A DNA stretch of 64,000 nucleotides from Terribacillus halophilus (GCF_900101385.1 NZ_FMZB01000001.1:186001-250000), one strand, 5' to 3'. Shown: positions 1 to 9,212, numbered from the stretch's first letter. Numbers and translations: made by a program. The notes: a model not told the origin generated them from the sequence alone.

Positions 1-190
1 AGAAGGTCTCGTCATTCGCTCACCCATTATAGCTGTTAATCTACGAGTGATAAATCGACTTGATTGAGCCAGCCAATAATTTTTGTGGCTCTTTGATGGA
101 AAGACTGCGACAGCATTAATGGTTAGACCTGGATATATCCAAATAGTGGAGTATTCCAGTGCTTTCAGATTCCATGATAAAACAATAGAA

Positions 191-220
191 TTGAAGTGAT
201 ATTCCAGCACATGCTACTAT
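191..220 (+). promoter_or_regulatory. sigma-A type promoter for ywhD
   Basis: TTGAAG at 191-196 and TACTAT at 215-220 are separated by 18 bases, with a TG one base before the -10 (extended -10). The start of ywhD follows about 28 bases after the -10. The rest of 1-248 shows no gene; a weak 6-bp dyad at 66-91 followed by three T could end an upstream gene, but it is not convincing. Confidence 0.45.
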
Positions 221-248
221 AGAGACAAAAGTCGAGGGAGCGGTTCAC

Positions 249-749
249 GTGGAAAAGAAAAAGAATAATGCTTTCACGATCATGAAAGATGATTCAACAG
301 ATGGTCATGGCGGCTATGGTGTAGGTTCCATCAGTTTGGAAAATATGAGTCCGATCATCGTCGATCCGAATGAGAAAACAGCATATGTCGATATGGCAGC
401 AATGCATGCCCGCAGCCAGGTGGAGCGACGTGTTCGTTTCCAGAATGAGAAAGAAAAGGTGCTGAATGGAAAGCTGTACTGGATTGTCTGGGTGACAGTG
501 CAAAATGGCGGGGATGGTCCATATTATTATGGGGCCGCAGCCAGTGAGATTCTCGTCGACCGTCCGAATCGGATTGCCTACAAGTCGATGCCCGAGCACG
601 TAAAGCATATGGAGCAATCCTTGAAAGGTAAGTATGTGCTGGACCATATGGACGATTTATCGAAGGGATTGCTGAGTGATTTCCTCAAGGAATATAAGCC
701 GGAATTCTGGGATCGCACACCTGAAGAATTAAGAGAGCAATTGCAATGA
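249..749 (+). CDS. ywhD: YwhD family protein, function unknown
   Basis: A 166-residue soluble protein recognised as YwhD from its overall sequence, its size (the B. subtilis protein is slightly longer) and its place next to a class A PBP and speE, as in B. subtilis. It has no signal peptide or membrane segment. The middle (about residues 75-105) is a hydrophobic, Gly- and Tyr-rich stretch, probably the core of the fold, and the C-terminus is helical and charged. The start is a GTG with GAGGGAG seven to eight bases upstream; no better ATG is available. The gene stands alone: it has its own promoter and a terminator directly after the stop. No reaction is known for the family and none can be read from the sequence. 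Confidence 0.85.
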   Translation: MEKKKNNAFTIMKDDSTDGHGGYGVGSISLENMSPIIVDPNEKTAYVDMAAMHARSQVERRVRFQNEKEKVLNGKLYWIVWVTVQNGGDGPYYYGAAASEILVDRPNRIAYKSMPEHVKHMEQSLKGKYVLDHMDDLSKGLLSDFLKEYKPEFWDRTPEELREQLQ

Positions 750-752
750 AGC

Positions 753-789
753 AAAAGCCGCTGCCCTGGTAAAAGGACAGCGGCTTTTT
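753..789. terminator. bidirectional terminator between ywhD and the PBP gene
   Basis: An 11-bp stem (AAAAGCCGCTG paired with CAGCGGCTTTT) is flanked by A and T runs, so it can end transcription of ywhD on + and of the convergent PBP gene on -. Confidence 0.85.
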
Positions 790-794
790 CCATT

Positions 795-2828
795 TTAAAA
801 CAACCAATCAAACCAGTGTTTTCGCCTACTCGGCGGTGCTTCCTGCTTGGGCGATAGCGGATTTTCATCCAAATCGGGATGGCAGTATAGCTTTGGTTCC
901 GTACCCCTTACAAAATAGGTGAACCGGCGTTTTTCGCAATAGGAAGTGGAGAGAAGTCCCGAATCAGGGTCGACGAACACACCTCGTACGCCAGCTGGCG
1001 GCCGGAACGCTTTGATCGGTTCACCTGCATGAGCTTTTTCCATGAAGCCGGCCCAAATTTCTTTGCTGTAGGCCAATTCCTTTACTTTTTCCATGGAGCG
1101 GTTGTCGTCATAGCCTGTCCAGACAGCAGTCACCAAGTCGGGGCTGAATCCGACCATCCAGCTATCAGTAGTCGTCGTTCCTGATTTTCCTGCATAAGGG
1201 CGGCTCAGCTGGTCCTTGATCGTCGCGCCAGTGACACGCATATAACTGCTGAGTGAATCGTCGAACATGCCTGTCATCAAGTCTGTAAGCACAAACAGTC
1301 TCTTTTTATCCAATTTACTTTTGCGCTTCGGCTGTTGATGGGAATAGATGGTTTTCCCATTGCGGTCGACAATTTTCTCGATCGTATAACTTTTTATCGG
1401 CTTGCCGCCATTGGCAATCCGGCTGTAAGCCACGCCCATCTCTTCGACCGTTACAGGTGAAGTCCCAAGAGCGAGAGAAGGGACTGCTTGTAAATCACTT
1501 GTGATGCCAAGCTTTTTGGCATCGGCTGCTACTTTTTCTGCACCGACCATCAAATTCGTCTTCACTGCATAGATGTTATCCGACATGGCGATTGCTTCGG
1601 CCATCGTGATATCTTCATTGGCATAATAGCCATGATAATTGCCTGGGGCATATTCTCTGTCGTTCGGCAGCTTGAAAGTTGTTTCTTCACTTTTTAATTG
1701 TGTCATTGGAGTAAAACCGTTTTTCAGCGCTGTGTAATAGACAAAAGGTTTGAAAGCCGATCCAGGCATCCGTTTGGATGTAGTGGCCCGGTTATAGGTG
1801 CTGGCTTTATAATCGGTACCGCCGACCATGGCCGTGATAGCGCCTGAATCCGGGTCCATGGCAATCGCCCCTGTCTGCAGCTCCGTGTCTGTCGGGATGG
1901 TGTCAGCTATTTGCATTTCCAGCTGCAGCTGCTGTTTTGGATCCATCGTTGTATGGACGTGGTATCCAGCAGTGGCAGCTTCTTCTTTATCCATTCCCAG
2001 TACCTCGGCTAATTCAGCTGTAATATAATCTTGAAAATAACCAGCACGTTTCAGGCTTTCCCGTTCCTGCTCTGTCGAAAGCGACACGGCCGGAAGCGTT
2101 TCGGGTTCTGAGATATACCCTGCTTCCTGCAGCAACCCGTAAATATATTCCTGCCGTTCGTCAGCAAGTTCTTCATTTTGAAAAGGGGAGTAATAAGATG
2201 GCCCTTTCGGTATGCCAGCAAGCAGGGCAGCCTCAGCAGCTGTTAAGCTGCCTGGATCTTTATCCATATAATAATCGCTTGCAGCCTGGATGCCATACAT
2301 CCCATGACCGTAATAAATCGTATTCAAGTAACCTTCCAATATCTCATCCTTTGAATAAAACATTTCCAGCCGAATGCTGTATATGGCTTCCTTGAATTTT
2401 CGTGTCCATGTCTTATCATTGGTCAGGTAGAGATTTTTGGCATATTGCTGGGTAATGGTACTGGCCCCTTCCACTTTGGCGCCAGCCTTGATGTCTTGCA
2501 GGGCGGCAGCGAATATGCGTTTCCAGGCAAAGCCGTGATGTTTGTAAAAGTTCTTGTCTTCTGCCAGGATGGTTGCATGAATCAAATGAGGAGAGACTTC
2601 TTCCAATGATACCCAGCGCTTCGTCGTGTTGCCGTACTGTTCGCCGAGAATCGTATCGTCATTTGCGTAGAATGTCGTACTCCATTTATTCGTCATCGGC
2701 GGGGGGCCCAACAAGTAACAGATGAGGAGCAATCCGCCAATGGCAGTCAACATGCCTCCGAGAGTAAATGCCGCCAGTCTTTTCGGTTGGAGCCACTTCT
2801 GCCAACGGGCTGTCGGAATCCGAATCAA
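795..2828 (-). CDS. pbpG: class A penicillin-binding protein (transglycosylase/transpeptidase), PbpG-like
   Basis: This 677-residue bifunctional enzyme polymerises glycan strands and cross-links peptides on the outer face of the membrane. There is a short basic cytoplasmic tail and one membrane helix (about 18-40). The GT51 domain follows, with the catalytic Glu at about 90 in AEDKNFYKHHGF and the STITQQ motif near 123. The transpeptidase domain has SAFK (Ser about 357), SDN (about 416) and KSGTT (about 548). Length and position beside ywhD and speE match B. subtilis PbpG (YwhE), which is made in the developing spore. The start is TTG: an in-frame TGA lies seven codons upstream, no ATG or GTG lies between, and AAGGAAG sits about 13 bases before it. 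The orthology to PbpG rests on synteny; the enzymatic class is certain. Confidence 0.9.
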   Translation of the reverse strand: MIRIPTARWQKWLQPKRLAAFTLGGMLTAIGGLLLICYLLGPPPMTNKWSTTFYANDDTILGEQYGNTTKRWVSLEEVSPHLIHATILAEDKNFYKHHGFAWKRIFAAALQDIKAGAKVEGASTITQQYAKNLYLTNDKTWTRKFKEAIYSIRLEMFYSKDEILEGYLNTIYYGHGMYGIQAASDYYMDKDPGSLTAAEAALLAGIPKGPSYYSPFQNEELADERQEYIYGLLQEAGYISEPETLPAVSLSTEQERESLKRAGYFQDYITAELAEVLGMDKEEAATAGYHVHTTMDPKQQLQLEMQIADTIPTDTELQTGAIAMDPDSGAITAMVGGTDYKASTYNRATTSKRMPGSAFKPFVYYTALKNGFTPMTQLKSEETTFKLPNDREYAPGNYHGYYANEDITMAEAIAMSDNIYAVKTNLMVGAEKVAADAKKLGITSDLQAVPSLALGTSPVTVEEMGVAYSRIANGGKPIKSYTIEKIVDRNGKTIYSHQQPKRKSKLDKKRLFVLTDLMTGMFDDSLSSYMRVTGATIKDQLSRPYAGKSGTTTTDSWMVGFSPDLVTAVWTGYDDNRSMEKVKELAYSKEIWAGFMEKAHAGEPIKAFRPPAGVRGVFVDPDSGLLSTSYCEKRRFTYFVRGTEPKLYCHPDLDENPLSPKQEAPPSRRKHWFDWLF

Positions 2829-2901
2829 GTCTATCGCCTGCTTCCTTCATGGTGTCAAAAACAGTATCGGCTAACAGTAGGATAATAAACGTCATAAAGG
2901 G

Positions 2902-2929
2902 TTGCTTTTTTTCGGATTTTCTCTATAAT
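2902..2929 (+). promoter_or_regulatory. sigma-A type promoter for speE
   Basis: TTGCTT at 2902-2907 and TATAAT at 2924-2929 with a 16-base spacer, in the divergent region between the PBP gene and speE. The -10 is perfect, the -35 is fair. Confidence 0.5.
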
Positions 2930-3011
2930 TTGATTGTTTAAAGCTATAAAAATGACCAACACTAGTTGCGAGATGATATAGGATTCTACACATAAGGAGT
3001 AATGACATCCA

Positions 3012-3839
3012 ATGGAACTTTGGTATACGGAAAAACAGACAGACAGCTTTGGTATCACGGCAAAAGTGAAGCGTTCCTTGCATAGTGAACAAACTGATTT
3101 TCAAAGATTGGACATGCTGGAAACAGATGAATGGGGAAACATGCTGACTTTGGATGGTATGGTAATGACGACAGAACGCGATGAGTTCGTCTATCACGAG
3201 ATGGTAGCGCATGTACCTTTGTTCACGCACCCGAATCCTGAGAACGTGCTGATCGTAGGCGGAGGAGACGGCGGTGTTATCCGTGAAGTACTCAAGCATG
3301 ACAAAGTGAAGAAAGCGACACTTGTTGATATTGACGGCAAAGTCATCGAGTATTCCAAAAAGTTCTTGCCTTCCATTGCTGGCAAGATGGATGATCCGCG
3401 TGCGGACGTGCGCGTCGGTGATGGTTTCATGCATATTGCCGAGAGTGAGAATGCGTATGATGTCATTATGGTCGATTCGACAGAACCGGTGGGACCGGCG
3501 GTGAATCTATTCACTAAAGGCTTCTACGCTGGGATTGCAAAAGCGCTGAAAGAAGATGGTTTGTTCGTTGCCCAGACAGACAACCCATGGTTTAAGGCAG
3601 ATTTGATTTCCCAGGTATATAAAGATGTAAAGGAAATCTTCCCGGTTACCAAGCTGTACACAGCCAATATCCCTACGTATCCGAGTGGTCTGTGGACGTT
3701 CACGATGGGAAGTAAAGTGCATCATCCAAGACAAGTGGAGACAGAACGTCTCCAGTCCATCGAGACGAAGTACTATACGCCTGAATTGCATCACGCTGCT
3801 TTTGTACTGCCGAAATTCGTGCAGGATCTATTGAAATAA
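3012..3839 (+). CDS. speE: spermidine synthase
   Basis: This enzyme transfers the aminopropyl group of decarboxylated S-adenosylmethionine to putrescine to form spermidine in the cytoplasm. The 275-residue length is typical. Signature segments are the beta-hairpin N-terminus, the nucleotide-binding [14 protein letters not shown] (about 80-93), the DIDG acidic loop that binds the methylthioadenosine ribose, and [10 protein letters not shown] (about 155), which carries the conserved catalytic Asp. AAGGAGT lies about 11 bases before the ATG; a nearer ATG at 3002 is in another frame. In many bacilli speE pairs with speB; no speB follows here, and a terminator comes directly after the gene. Confidence 0.97.
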   Translation: MELWYTEKQTDSFGITAKVKRSLHSEQTDFQRLDMLETDEWGNMLTLDGMVMTTERDEFVYHEMVAHVPLFTHPNPENVLIVGGGDGGVIREVLKHDKVKKATLVDIDGKVIEYSKKFLPSIAGKMDDPRADVRVGDGFMHIAESENAYDVIMVDSTEPVGPAVNLFTKGFYAGIAKALKEDGLFVAQTDNPWFKADLISQVYKDVKEIFPVTKLYTANIPTYPSGLWTFTMGSKVHHPRQVETERLQSIETKYYTPELHHAAFVLPKFVQDLLK

Positions 3840-3849
3840 AACAAGAGAG

Positions 3850-3872
3850 ACGCTTCCAAGTGAAGCGTTTTT
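3850..3872 (+). terminator. terminator after speE
   Basis: A 7-bp stem (ACGCTTC/GAAGCGT) with a 5-base loop is followed by a run of five T. Confidence 0.75.
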
Positions 3873-3896
3873 CTTGCTGAAAGGGAGGAAAGCTGC

Positions 3897-4337
3897 ATGC
3901 ATCAAACGAAGATTCCGGTATGGATAGAGATGAATACGGCAATAACGGAGGAAGATGAAACGGAACATACAACGTTGCGGGCAGCTGGTACCTATTCTGC
4001 AAAAGGTGGATTGACGGTCGTCAGTTTTACGGAGGAGTCAGAGGAAGTTGCTGATACGAAGACGATGATCACCATTTCAGCGGATAAAGTGAGCATCAAA
4101 CGTTCAGGCGGCTTTGATATGAAGCAAGTTTTCGTAAAGAATCAGCCGACAGAGAACGTATACCGCCATCCTTATGGTACAATGCATATGGAAACAAGCA
4201 CGCACGCGATGACGTTCTCGCCGCTGGCGGCTGATAGCCCGGCAGAACTTACGATAAGCTATACAGTAACGCTCAATCAGGTGCAGTCCAGGAAGCATGC
4301 ACTGACGTTGCGTGTGCAGGAGGAGAGTAACGGATGA
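3897..4337 (+). CDS. ywiB: YwiB family (DUF1934) beta-barrel protein
   Basis: A 146-residue soluble protein rich in alternating beta strands, recognised as YwiB/DUF1934 from its sequence and from its invariable position just before argS. Its likely fold is a small calycin-like barrel; no catalytic residues or ligand are established for the family. It starts with a well-placed GGGAGG and overlaps argS by four bases (ATGA), so the two are translationally coupled. That coupling is the only functional hint: it may act in translation or arginine-related physiology, but this is inference. Confidence 0.85.
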   Translation: MHQTKIPVWIEMNTAITEEDETEHTTLRAAGTYSAKGGLTVVSFTEESEEVADTKTMITISADKVSIKRSGGFDMKQVFVKNQPTENVYRHPYGTMHMETSTHAMTFSPLAADSPAELTISYTVTLNQVQSRKHALTLRVQEESNG

Positions 4338-6004
4338 ATATCGTACAACAGACAGAACAAAAATTGAAAGCGGCGATCCAGGATGCCGTAGTGAAGGCTG
4401 GCTTGGCTGATGAACAGACCATTCCGGCTATCATTCTTGAACAGCCGAAGGATAAAGCGCATGGTGACTATGCGACGAATATAGCGATGCAGCTTGCCCG
4501 TGTTGCGAAGAAAGCACCTCGCGCGATTGCCGAGGAACTACAGCAGAACTTCAATTATGAACAGGCCCCTGTAGAGAAGATCGAAATAGCTGGACCAGGA
4601 TTCATTAACTTCTTTATGCGGAACGATTATCTTGGTGAACTTGTCTCGACTATTTTGGAAGCAGGCGATAACTTTGGCCGTACCGATGCAGGTAAAGGGG
4701 AGAAAGTCCAAGTTGAATTCGTTTCTGCGAATCCGACAGGCGACTTGCACCTTGGGCATGCCCGCGGAGCGGCTGTAGGGGATTCCCTTTGCAACATCCT
4801 TGATGCAGCAGGCTATGACGTGGGACGCGAATATTATATCAATGATGCCGGCAATCAGATCGACAATCTTGCCCGCAGTGTACAGGCTCGTTATCTGCAA
4901 GCGCTTGGACAAGATGCTGAAATGCCGGAGGATGGTTATCATGGCAAAGACATCATTGGTATCGGTAAACAGCTTGCTGAGGAGCATGGAGACAGCTATG
5001 CTTCAAAACCGGAAGAGGAACGTCTTGCTTTCTTCCGTCAATATGGATTAGCTTACGAATTAAAAAAGCTGGAAAAGGATCTTGCTGATTTCCGTGTACC
5101 ATTTGATGTGTGGTATTCAGAAACTTCCTTGTATCAAGATGGAAAGATCGACACGGCGTTAGCGACGCTTCGTGAAACGGACTATGTTTATGAGAAGGAT
5201 GGGGCAGTCTGGTTCCGTTCAACAGATTTCGGTGATGATAAAGACCGCGTCTTGATCAAACAGGACGGCAGCTACACATATCTTACTCCCGATATCGCTT
5301 ATCATAAAACAAAACTGGATCGCGGATTCTCCAAGTTGATCAATGTCTGGGGTGCCGATCACCATGGCTACATCCCGCGGATGCGTGCTGCTATCCAAGC
5401 GCTTGGCTATGACGCCGATACGCTGGAAGTCACGATCATCCAAATGGTGAATCTGTTCGAAAACGGCGAGAAAGTGAAGATGAGTAAGCGTACAGGAAAA
5501 GCAGTCACATTGCGTGAATTGATGGAAGAAGTCGGCATCGATGCCATGCGTTACTTCTTCGTCATGCGTTCCAGCGATTCCCACCTTGACTTCGACATGG
5601 ATTTGGCAAAATCCCAATCCAACGAAAACCCTGTGTTTTACGTGCAGTATGCGTACGCCCGCATCAGCACGATGCTGTCGCAAGCAGTTGAAAAAGGATT
5701 CCAGACTGAAGGAGCATTCGATGCTGGGCTCTTGACAGCTGAGAAGGAATTGGATCTCTTGAAGCGTCTTGGTGAATTTCCGCAAGTAGTGGCAGATGCA
5801 GCCGAAAAACGTACACCGCATCGTATCACTCAATATGCGTTTGACCTGGCATCGGCACTTCACAGCTTCTATAATGCGGAAAAAGTGTTGAACCCGGATA
5901 ACGAAGACTTGACGAAAGCGCGGATCGCGTTGATGAAAGCAGTGCGCATCACAATCAAAAATGCATTGCGTCTCATCAGTGTCGAAGCACCGGAAAAAAT
6001 GTGA
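4334..6004 (+). CDS. argS: arginyl-tRNA synthetase
   Basis: A class I aminoacyl-tRNA synthetase that charges tRNA-Arg. The 556 residues carry, in order, the N-terminal tRNA D-loop recognition domain (about 1-110), the HIGH-type motif HLGH (139-142), the KMSK-type loop KMSKR (about 382) and the C-terminal DALR anticodon-binding domain (about 440-556, ending with [14 protein letters not shown]). Length and motifs are normal for the bacterial enzyme. The start overlaps the stop of ywiB, so expression depends on the ywiB message. A strong terminator follows. Confidence 0.98.
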   Translation: MNIVQQTEQKLKAAIQDAVVKAGLADEQTIPAIILEQPKDKAHGDYATNIAMQLARVAKKAPRAIAEELQQNFNYEQAPVEKIEIAGPGFINFFMRNDYLGELVSTILEAGDNFGRTDAGKGEKVQVEFVSANPTGDLHLGHARGAAVGDSLCNILDAAGYDVGREYYINDAGNQIDNLARSVQARYLQALGQDAEMPEDGYHGKDIIGIGKQLAEEHGDSYASKPEEERLAFFRQYGLAYELKKLEKDLADFRVPFDVWYSETSLYQDGKIDTALATLRETDYVYEKDGAVWFRSTDFGDDKDRVLIKQDGSYTYLTPDIAYHKTKLDRGFSKLINVWGADHHGYIPRMRAAIQALGYDADTLEVTIIQMVNLFENGEKVKMSKRTGKAVTLRELMEEVGIDAMRYFFVMRSSDSHLDFDMDLAKSQSNENPVFYVQYAYARISTMLSQAVEKGFQTEGAFDAGLLTAEKELDLLKRLGEFPQVVADAAEKRTPHRITQYAFDLASALHSFYNAEKVLNPDNEDLTKARIALMKAVRITIKNALRLISVEAPEKM

Positions 6005-6042
6005 AAAAACGCCCGCTGGCAGCAATGCTAGTGGGCGTTTTC
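6004..6042. terminator. terminator after argS, shared with the convergent cardiolipin synthase gene
   Basis: A stem built from AAACGCCCGCTGGC and GCTAGTGGGCGTTT with an AGCAAT loop; the A and T tracts on either side let it work in both directions. Stem has one or two mismatches. Confidence 0.8.
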
Positions 6043-7228
6043 ATAAGTAATTCCGAAGCGGTCTGAAAAGGATACCGGTTGCTTTGGCAATCCACGGGCG
6101 CTTTTGCATATCGTGCATGGAGGCATCGATGCTTGATCGTTCGTCTTTGTTCCAAAGGTCAAACAGCTGGGCGTAAAAGAGATCGTTTTGCCGGATTGTT
6201 ATCGTAATTTCTTTGTTTATCAATAAACTGCGTCCATCGAGGTTGGCGGAGCCGACGGCGCACCAGGAATCATCGCATAGCACGATTTTTGCATGGTAAA
6301 AGCCGTTTTGATACAAATTGATCCGCACTCCGTGCTGCAGCAATCGCCTGGCGAAGTGAAAAGATACTTGGTTGACGACGTAATGATCGACTTTGGATGG
6401 CAGCATCAGCCTGACATCCACGCCCCTTTCTGAAGCTCGCTTGAGCGCTCTCTCCACACGTCGAGTCGGAACACAATAGGGAGTTCCGATATACAGATAA
6501 TTCCTTGCATGGTGGATTTGATGTAGCAGCCAATCCTCATAGCCATCAGCTTCTGTTATGACAACTTCCACCTGGGCACCATCGAAGGATGGTGCCTGTT
6601 TCGGTAGTATGCGAAACGGAGTTCCCCAATCAGTGGCGAATAGTTGAACGAATGAATAGACAGCTTCTCCTTCGAGCTTGACGACGCAATCACGCCAGAA
6701 GCCGAAACGGGGCTCTTTGCTCAAATACTCTTTTCCGATATTGAATCCGCCAATATATACGCTTTTTTGGTCAATGATGGTCACTTTCCGGTGATTGCGA
6801 AAGTTCAAGTTATAGAGTAAATATGGAAACCTTGGTATATTGGCGAATCGGAGCATGACACCGGACTGGCGCAGGAGTTTTCGTTCTTTTTGGGGCAGTC
6901 GATAGCCGCCGATCCTGTCAAGTAAGAAACGAACTTTGATTCCTTCCTGTGCCCGTTGTTGCAAGAGATCGACCAGCTGCTGGGTTGGTTCATCCCACTT
7001 CACGAGAAAGAATTGGATATCGACAGACTGCTGTGCAGCTTTTATATCACGGATCAGCGCATCATAGAAGCTGATCCCATCATCGAATATGGAAACGAAG
7101 GCATGTTTATGGCCGATCAGACGATTGACAGCACTTCTTTTGCTGTGCTTCCTGCCCAACGTCAAGTCCACCCAAATAAGCACCACAAGGAGGAACAGGA
7201 GAGCCAGCAGGAGGAAGAAGACATACAT
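6041..7228 (-). CDS. ywjE: phospholipase D-type cardiolipin synthase, short (YwjE-like)
   Basis: This enzyme condenses two phosphatidylglycerols into cardiolipin and glycerol at the membrane. The 395 residues hold one N-terminal membrane helix (about 2-20) and two HKD motifs: HRKVTIID with His146 followed by GGFN, and HAKIVLCDD with His312 followed by GSANLDGRS. The canonical bacterial enzyme is about 480-510 residues with two helices; this length matches the short B. subtilis YwjE. An upstream in-frame ATG would add 56 residues, but the ATG at 7228 has AAAGGAGATCAGGAT in front, a near-perfect ribosome-binding site, so it is chosen. The gene is divergent from the RsgA paralogue. Confidence 0.87.
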   Translation of the reverse strand: MYVFFLLLALLFLLVVLIWVDLTLGRKHSKRSAVNRLIGHKHAFVSIFDDGISFYDALIRDIKAAQQSVDIQFFLVKWDEPTQQLVDLLQQRAQEGIKVRFLLDRIGGYRLPQKERKLLRQSGVMLRFANIPRFPYLLYNLNFRNHRKVTIIDQKSVYIGGFNIGKEYLSKEPRFGFWRDCVVKLEGEAVYSFVQLFATDWGTPFRILPKQAPSFDGAQVEVVITEADGYEDWLLHQIHHARNYLYIGTPYCVPTRRVERALKRASERGVDVRLMLPSKVDHYVVNQVSFHFARRLLQHGVRINLYQNGFYHAKIVLCDDSWCAVGSANLDGRSLLINKEITITIRQNDLFYAQLFDLWNKDERSSIDASMHDMQKRPWIAKATGILFRPLRNYL

Positions 7229-7261
7229 ATCCTGATCTCCTTTCCTAAAGTAATAATAGGC

Positions 7262-7291
7262 TTTACAAAAATAGCCAATATCATGTATGAT
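7262..7291 (+). promoter_or_regulatory. promoter of the rsgA-paralogue leader
   Basis: TTTACA (7262-7267) and TATGAT (7286-7291) are separated by 18 bases. Initiation near 7298 would give about 210 bases of leader before the RsgA-like start. Confidence 0.5.
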
Positions 7292-7340
7292 AAATACAAA
7301 ATAAGAGCGAACGGCAATAGCCGGACTCGGAGGGAAAGGG

Positions 7341-7418
7341 ATGATGACTATGTTGACAACTGCGATGAATGAACAGCCGTCCGTCACGATGCACATCCCT
7401 TCCGCGCGTCTGGATTAG
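7341..7418 (+). CDS. putative 25-codon leader peptide upstream of the RsgA paralogue
   Basis: An open frame of 25 codons begins with two ATG codons and ends in TAG at 7416-7418. GGAGGG at 7329-7334 is optimally placed for the first ATG. Methionine and threonine are frequent at the start, and the peptide ends in IPSARLD. The stop codon overlaps the left arm of a perfect 6-bp hairpin (AGCGGA 7417-7422 with TCCGCT 7429-7434). Placed between a promoter and an attenuator-like structure, it resembles the leader peptides of translation- or transcription-attenuated genes. Its translation is inferred from the ribosome-binding site only. Confidence 0.5.
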   Translation: MMTMLTTAMNEQPSVTMHIPSARLD

Positions 7419-7440
7419 CGGAAGTATCTCCGCTTGATGA

Positions 7441-7504
7441 CTCCTAGTGGAAGGGCTGTGCGAACAGTCCTTTTTATTATGGCCAAAAATGGCACCACTA
7501 GGAG
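7441..7504 (+). promoter_or_regulatory. 10-bp inverted repeat that would sequester the RsgA-paralogue ribosome-binding site
   Basis: CTCCTAGTGG at 7441-7450 is perfectly complementary to CCACTAGGAG at 7495-7504. The right arm contains most of the AGGAGG (7500-7505) that serves the start at 7511. The enclosed 44 bases hold a terminator hairpin (7452-7475) and a small GCCA/TGGC hairpin (7482-7493), so the whole can fold as a multi-branched structure. Confidence 0.65.
7452..7475 (+). terminator. intrinsic terminator/attenuator in the RsgA-paralogue leader
   Basis: AGGGCTGT pairs with ACAGTCCT (one G-U pair) around a GCGA loop, followed by TTTTTATTAT. No gene on the + strand ends before it, so it most likely attenuates the downstream gene. 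Confidence 0.65.
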
Positions 7505-7510
7505 GAAAAC

Positions 7511-8569
7511 ATGAACGAAACATGGAACTTATTAGGGTGGAATGACAAATTGCAAGCAGCGAGGCAGGCGCATGATAAGGAATGGACACCTGCGCGTATT
7601 GTATTGGAACATAAGCATATGTACAGAGTGCTGGATGAACATGGGGAGCTGCTGGCGACGCCATCAGGAAAGTTCCGGCAACATGGGAATTTTCCGGCAG
7701 TCGGTGATTGGGTGCTGGTCGACGCCCGGCATGAGGAAGGGAAAGCGACGATCCATGCTTTGCTGCCGCGAAAGAGCAAGTTCTCCCGAAACGAAGCAGG
7801 AGTTGTGACGAAGGAGCAAATCGTTGCAGCGAATGTCGATTATGTTTATGTAGTGATGGCGTTGAACCAAGATTATAATCCTCGCAGACTGGAACGCTAT
7901 TTATTGGCAGCTTACGATAGCGGAGCAGTACCTGTCATCATTTTGAGCAAGGGAGATTTGTGCAGCGACGTAGAGGAGAAATTGCTTGAAGTGGAGGCAA
8001 TCGCTCCCGGTGTCGACGTCCATATCACAAGTGCAGTGGACAGAAGGGGCGTCGATGCAATCAGCAATCAGCTTACAGCTGGTATCACAGCAGCTTTCCT
8101 CGGATCTTCGGGTGCTGGGAAATCCACGCTTGTGAATATGCTGTATGGGAAGGAAATACAGCTGGCTGGGGACATCCGTAAAGACGATGGCAAAGGCAGA
8201 CATACGACAACGCATCGGGAACTCATTCAGCTTCCGGGCGGCGGAATGATCATTGATACACCTGGCATGCGTGAGTTGCAGCTTTGGGATCAGCGGCAAT
8301 CGGGTATGTCCGCGGCTTTTTCTGACATTGAAGCATTGGGAGATGCGTGCCGTTTCCGGGATTGCACGCACAGAAATGAGCCTGACTGCCGAGTGCAGCA
8401 GGCAGTGGAGAGTGGTGAGCTTGAGGCAGAACGGCTGCATAGCTATTTCAAGCTGCAGCGGGAGCTCCAGTATCTCGACACGAAATCATCGGCAAAAGCG
8501 CAGCTGGAACAGCGAAAACAGTTCAAGCAACTTTCCAAACACGTCAAACAAGTCAAAAAACGCCGCTGA
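7511..8569 (+). CDS. rsgA: RsgA-family circularly permuted GTPase (ribosome small-subunit-dependent), probable paralogue
   Basis: RsgA-type GTPases help the last steps of 30S subunit maturation. The 352 residues show an N-terminal OB-like domain, then permuted G motifs: SKGD (G4, about 140), GSSGAGKST (P loop, about 198), the T-rich switch region GRHTTTHRE and DTPGM (G3, about 248). A zinc-binding C-x-x-x-x-C-x-H-x-x-x-x-x-C segment (about 278-295) and a Lys-rich tail follow. In bacilli the housekeeping copy (YloQ) normally sits beside prpC-prkC, so this is probably a second, accessory copy; that cannot be verified inside the window. Regulation by the leader is strongly suggested. The start has AGGAGG seven bases upstream. 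Confidence 0.88.
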   Translation: MNETWNLLGWNDKLQAARQAHDKEWTPARIVLEHKHMYRVLDEHGELLATPSGKFRQHGNFPAVGDWVLVDARHEEGKATIHALLPRKSKFSRNEAGVVTKEQIVAANVDYVYVVMALNQDYNPRRLERYLLAAYDSGAVPVIILSKGDLCSDVEEKLLEVEAIAPGVDVHITSAVDRRGVDAISNQLTAGITAAFLGSSGAGKSTLVNMLYGKEIQLAGDIRKDDGKGRHTTTHRELIQLPGGGMIIDTPGMRELQLWDQRQSGMSAAFSDIEALGDACRFRDCTHRNEPDCRVQQAVESGELEAERLHSYFKLQRELQYLDTKSSAKAQLEQRKQFKQLSKHVKQVKKRR

Positions 8570-8581
8570 CCGGAAGAAACA

Positions 8582-8610
8582 TTGCATTTTGATAGGCCTG
8601 GCAATATAAT
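8582..8610 (+). promoter_or_regulatory. sigma-A promoter for rpoE
   Basis: TTGCAT (8582-8587), a 17-base spacer and a perfect TATAAT (8605-8610). Confidence 0.6.
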
Positions 8611-8678
8611 GTAAGGTATGGTTCTAAAACGGTAGACGTGAACATAACCAACTTATTGACAAAGGGAGTGCTGTGACA

Positions 8679-9212
8679 GTGGGTTTGAAAGAATACAGCC
8701 AAGAAGAGCTTGCTGACTTTTCCCTCGTGGAATTGACGAATTTGATTCTTGAGGATGAAAACAAAGCAACCGATTATAAAGAATTATTCAATAAAATAGC
8801 TGATATCAAACAATTGAGCGATGTACAGCGTGAAGATTATATGCTGCAATTCTATACGGACTTGAACGTAGATGGTCGTTTCATGACCGCAGGATCCAAT
8901 CTTTGGGGATTGAAAAGCTGGTATGCAGTAGATCAATTCGACGAAGACGTAACAGTCGAACCTACGAAGAAAAGGAAGAAACGCGCAACAGAAGAAGATC
9001 TGGATGATTTGGAGGAAGACTTCACACTCGATGAAGAAGGATTCGACGAAGATTTCAGCGATGAAGATGATGACTTGGAAGATGAGGATATCGCGGATGA
9101 TGATTACGAAGGTGATTACCAAAGTGATGATACGGACAATGATACCCGCGAAATCGTCGGAGAGGATATGCATCTGACTGGCGACGAAGATGATGAGGAT
9201 GAAGACCGCTGA
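8679..9212 (+). CDS. rpoE: RNA polymerase delta subunit
   Basis: The delta subunit binds RNA polymerase, displaces nucleic acids and speeds enzyme recycling in Gram-positive bacteria. The 177 residues split into a folded HARE-HTH N-terminal domain (about 1-90, with the SNLWGLKSWY motif) and a disordered tail made almost only of Asp and Glu (about 110-177), as in the family. A Lys/Arg patch (KKRKKR) separates the two, also typical. The GTG at 8679 is chosen because the product then starts MGLKEYSQEEL, matching the B. subtilis N-terminus; the in-frame GTG at 8673 sits too close to GGGAG. A 7-bp hairpin lies directly over the stop (9212-9228) without a T run. Confidence 0.95.
   Translation: MGLKEYSQEELADFSLVELTNLILEDENKATDYKELFNKIADIKQLSDVQREDYMLQFYTDLNVDGRFMTAGSNLWGLKSWYAVDQFDEDVTVEPTKKRKKRATEEDLDDLEEDFTLDEEGFDEDFSDEDDDLEDEDIADDDYEGDYQSDDTDNDTREIVGEDMHLTGDEDDEDEDR

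Noticed and set aside
66-94. Possible terminator GAGCCA/TGGCTC near the window start
   Set aside because: Only 6 bp with a 14-base loop and three T; no gene can be seen ending there.
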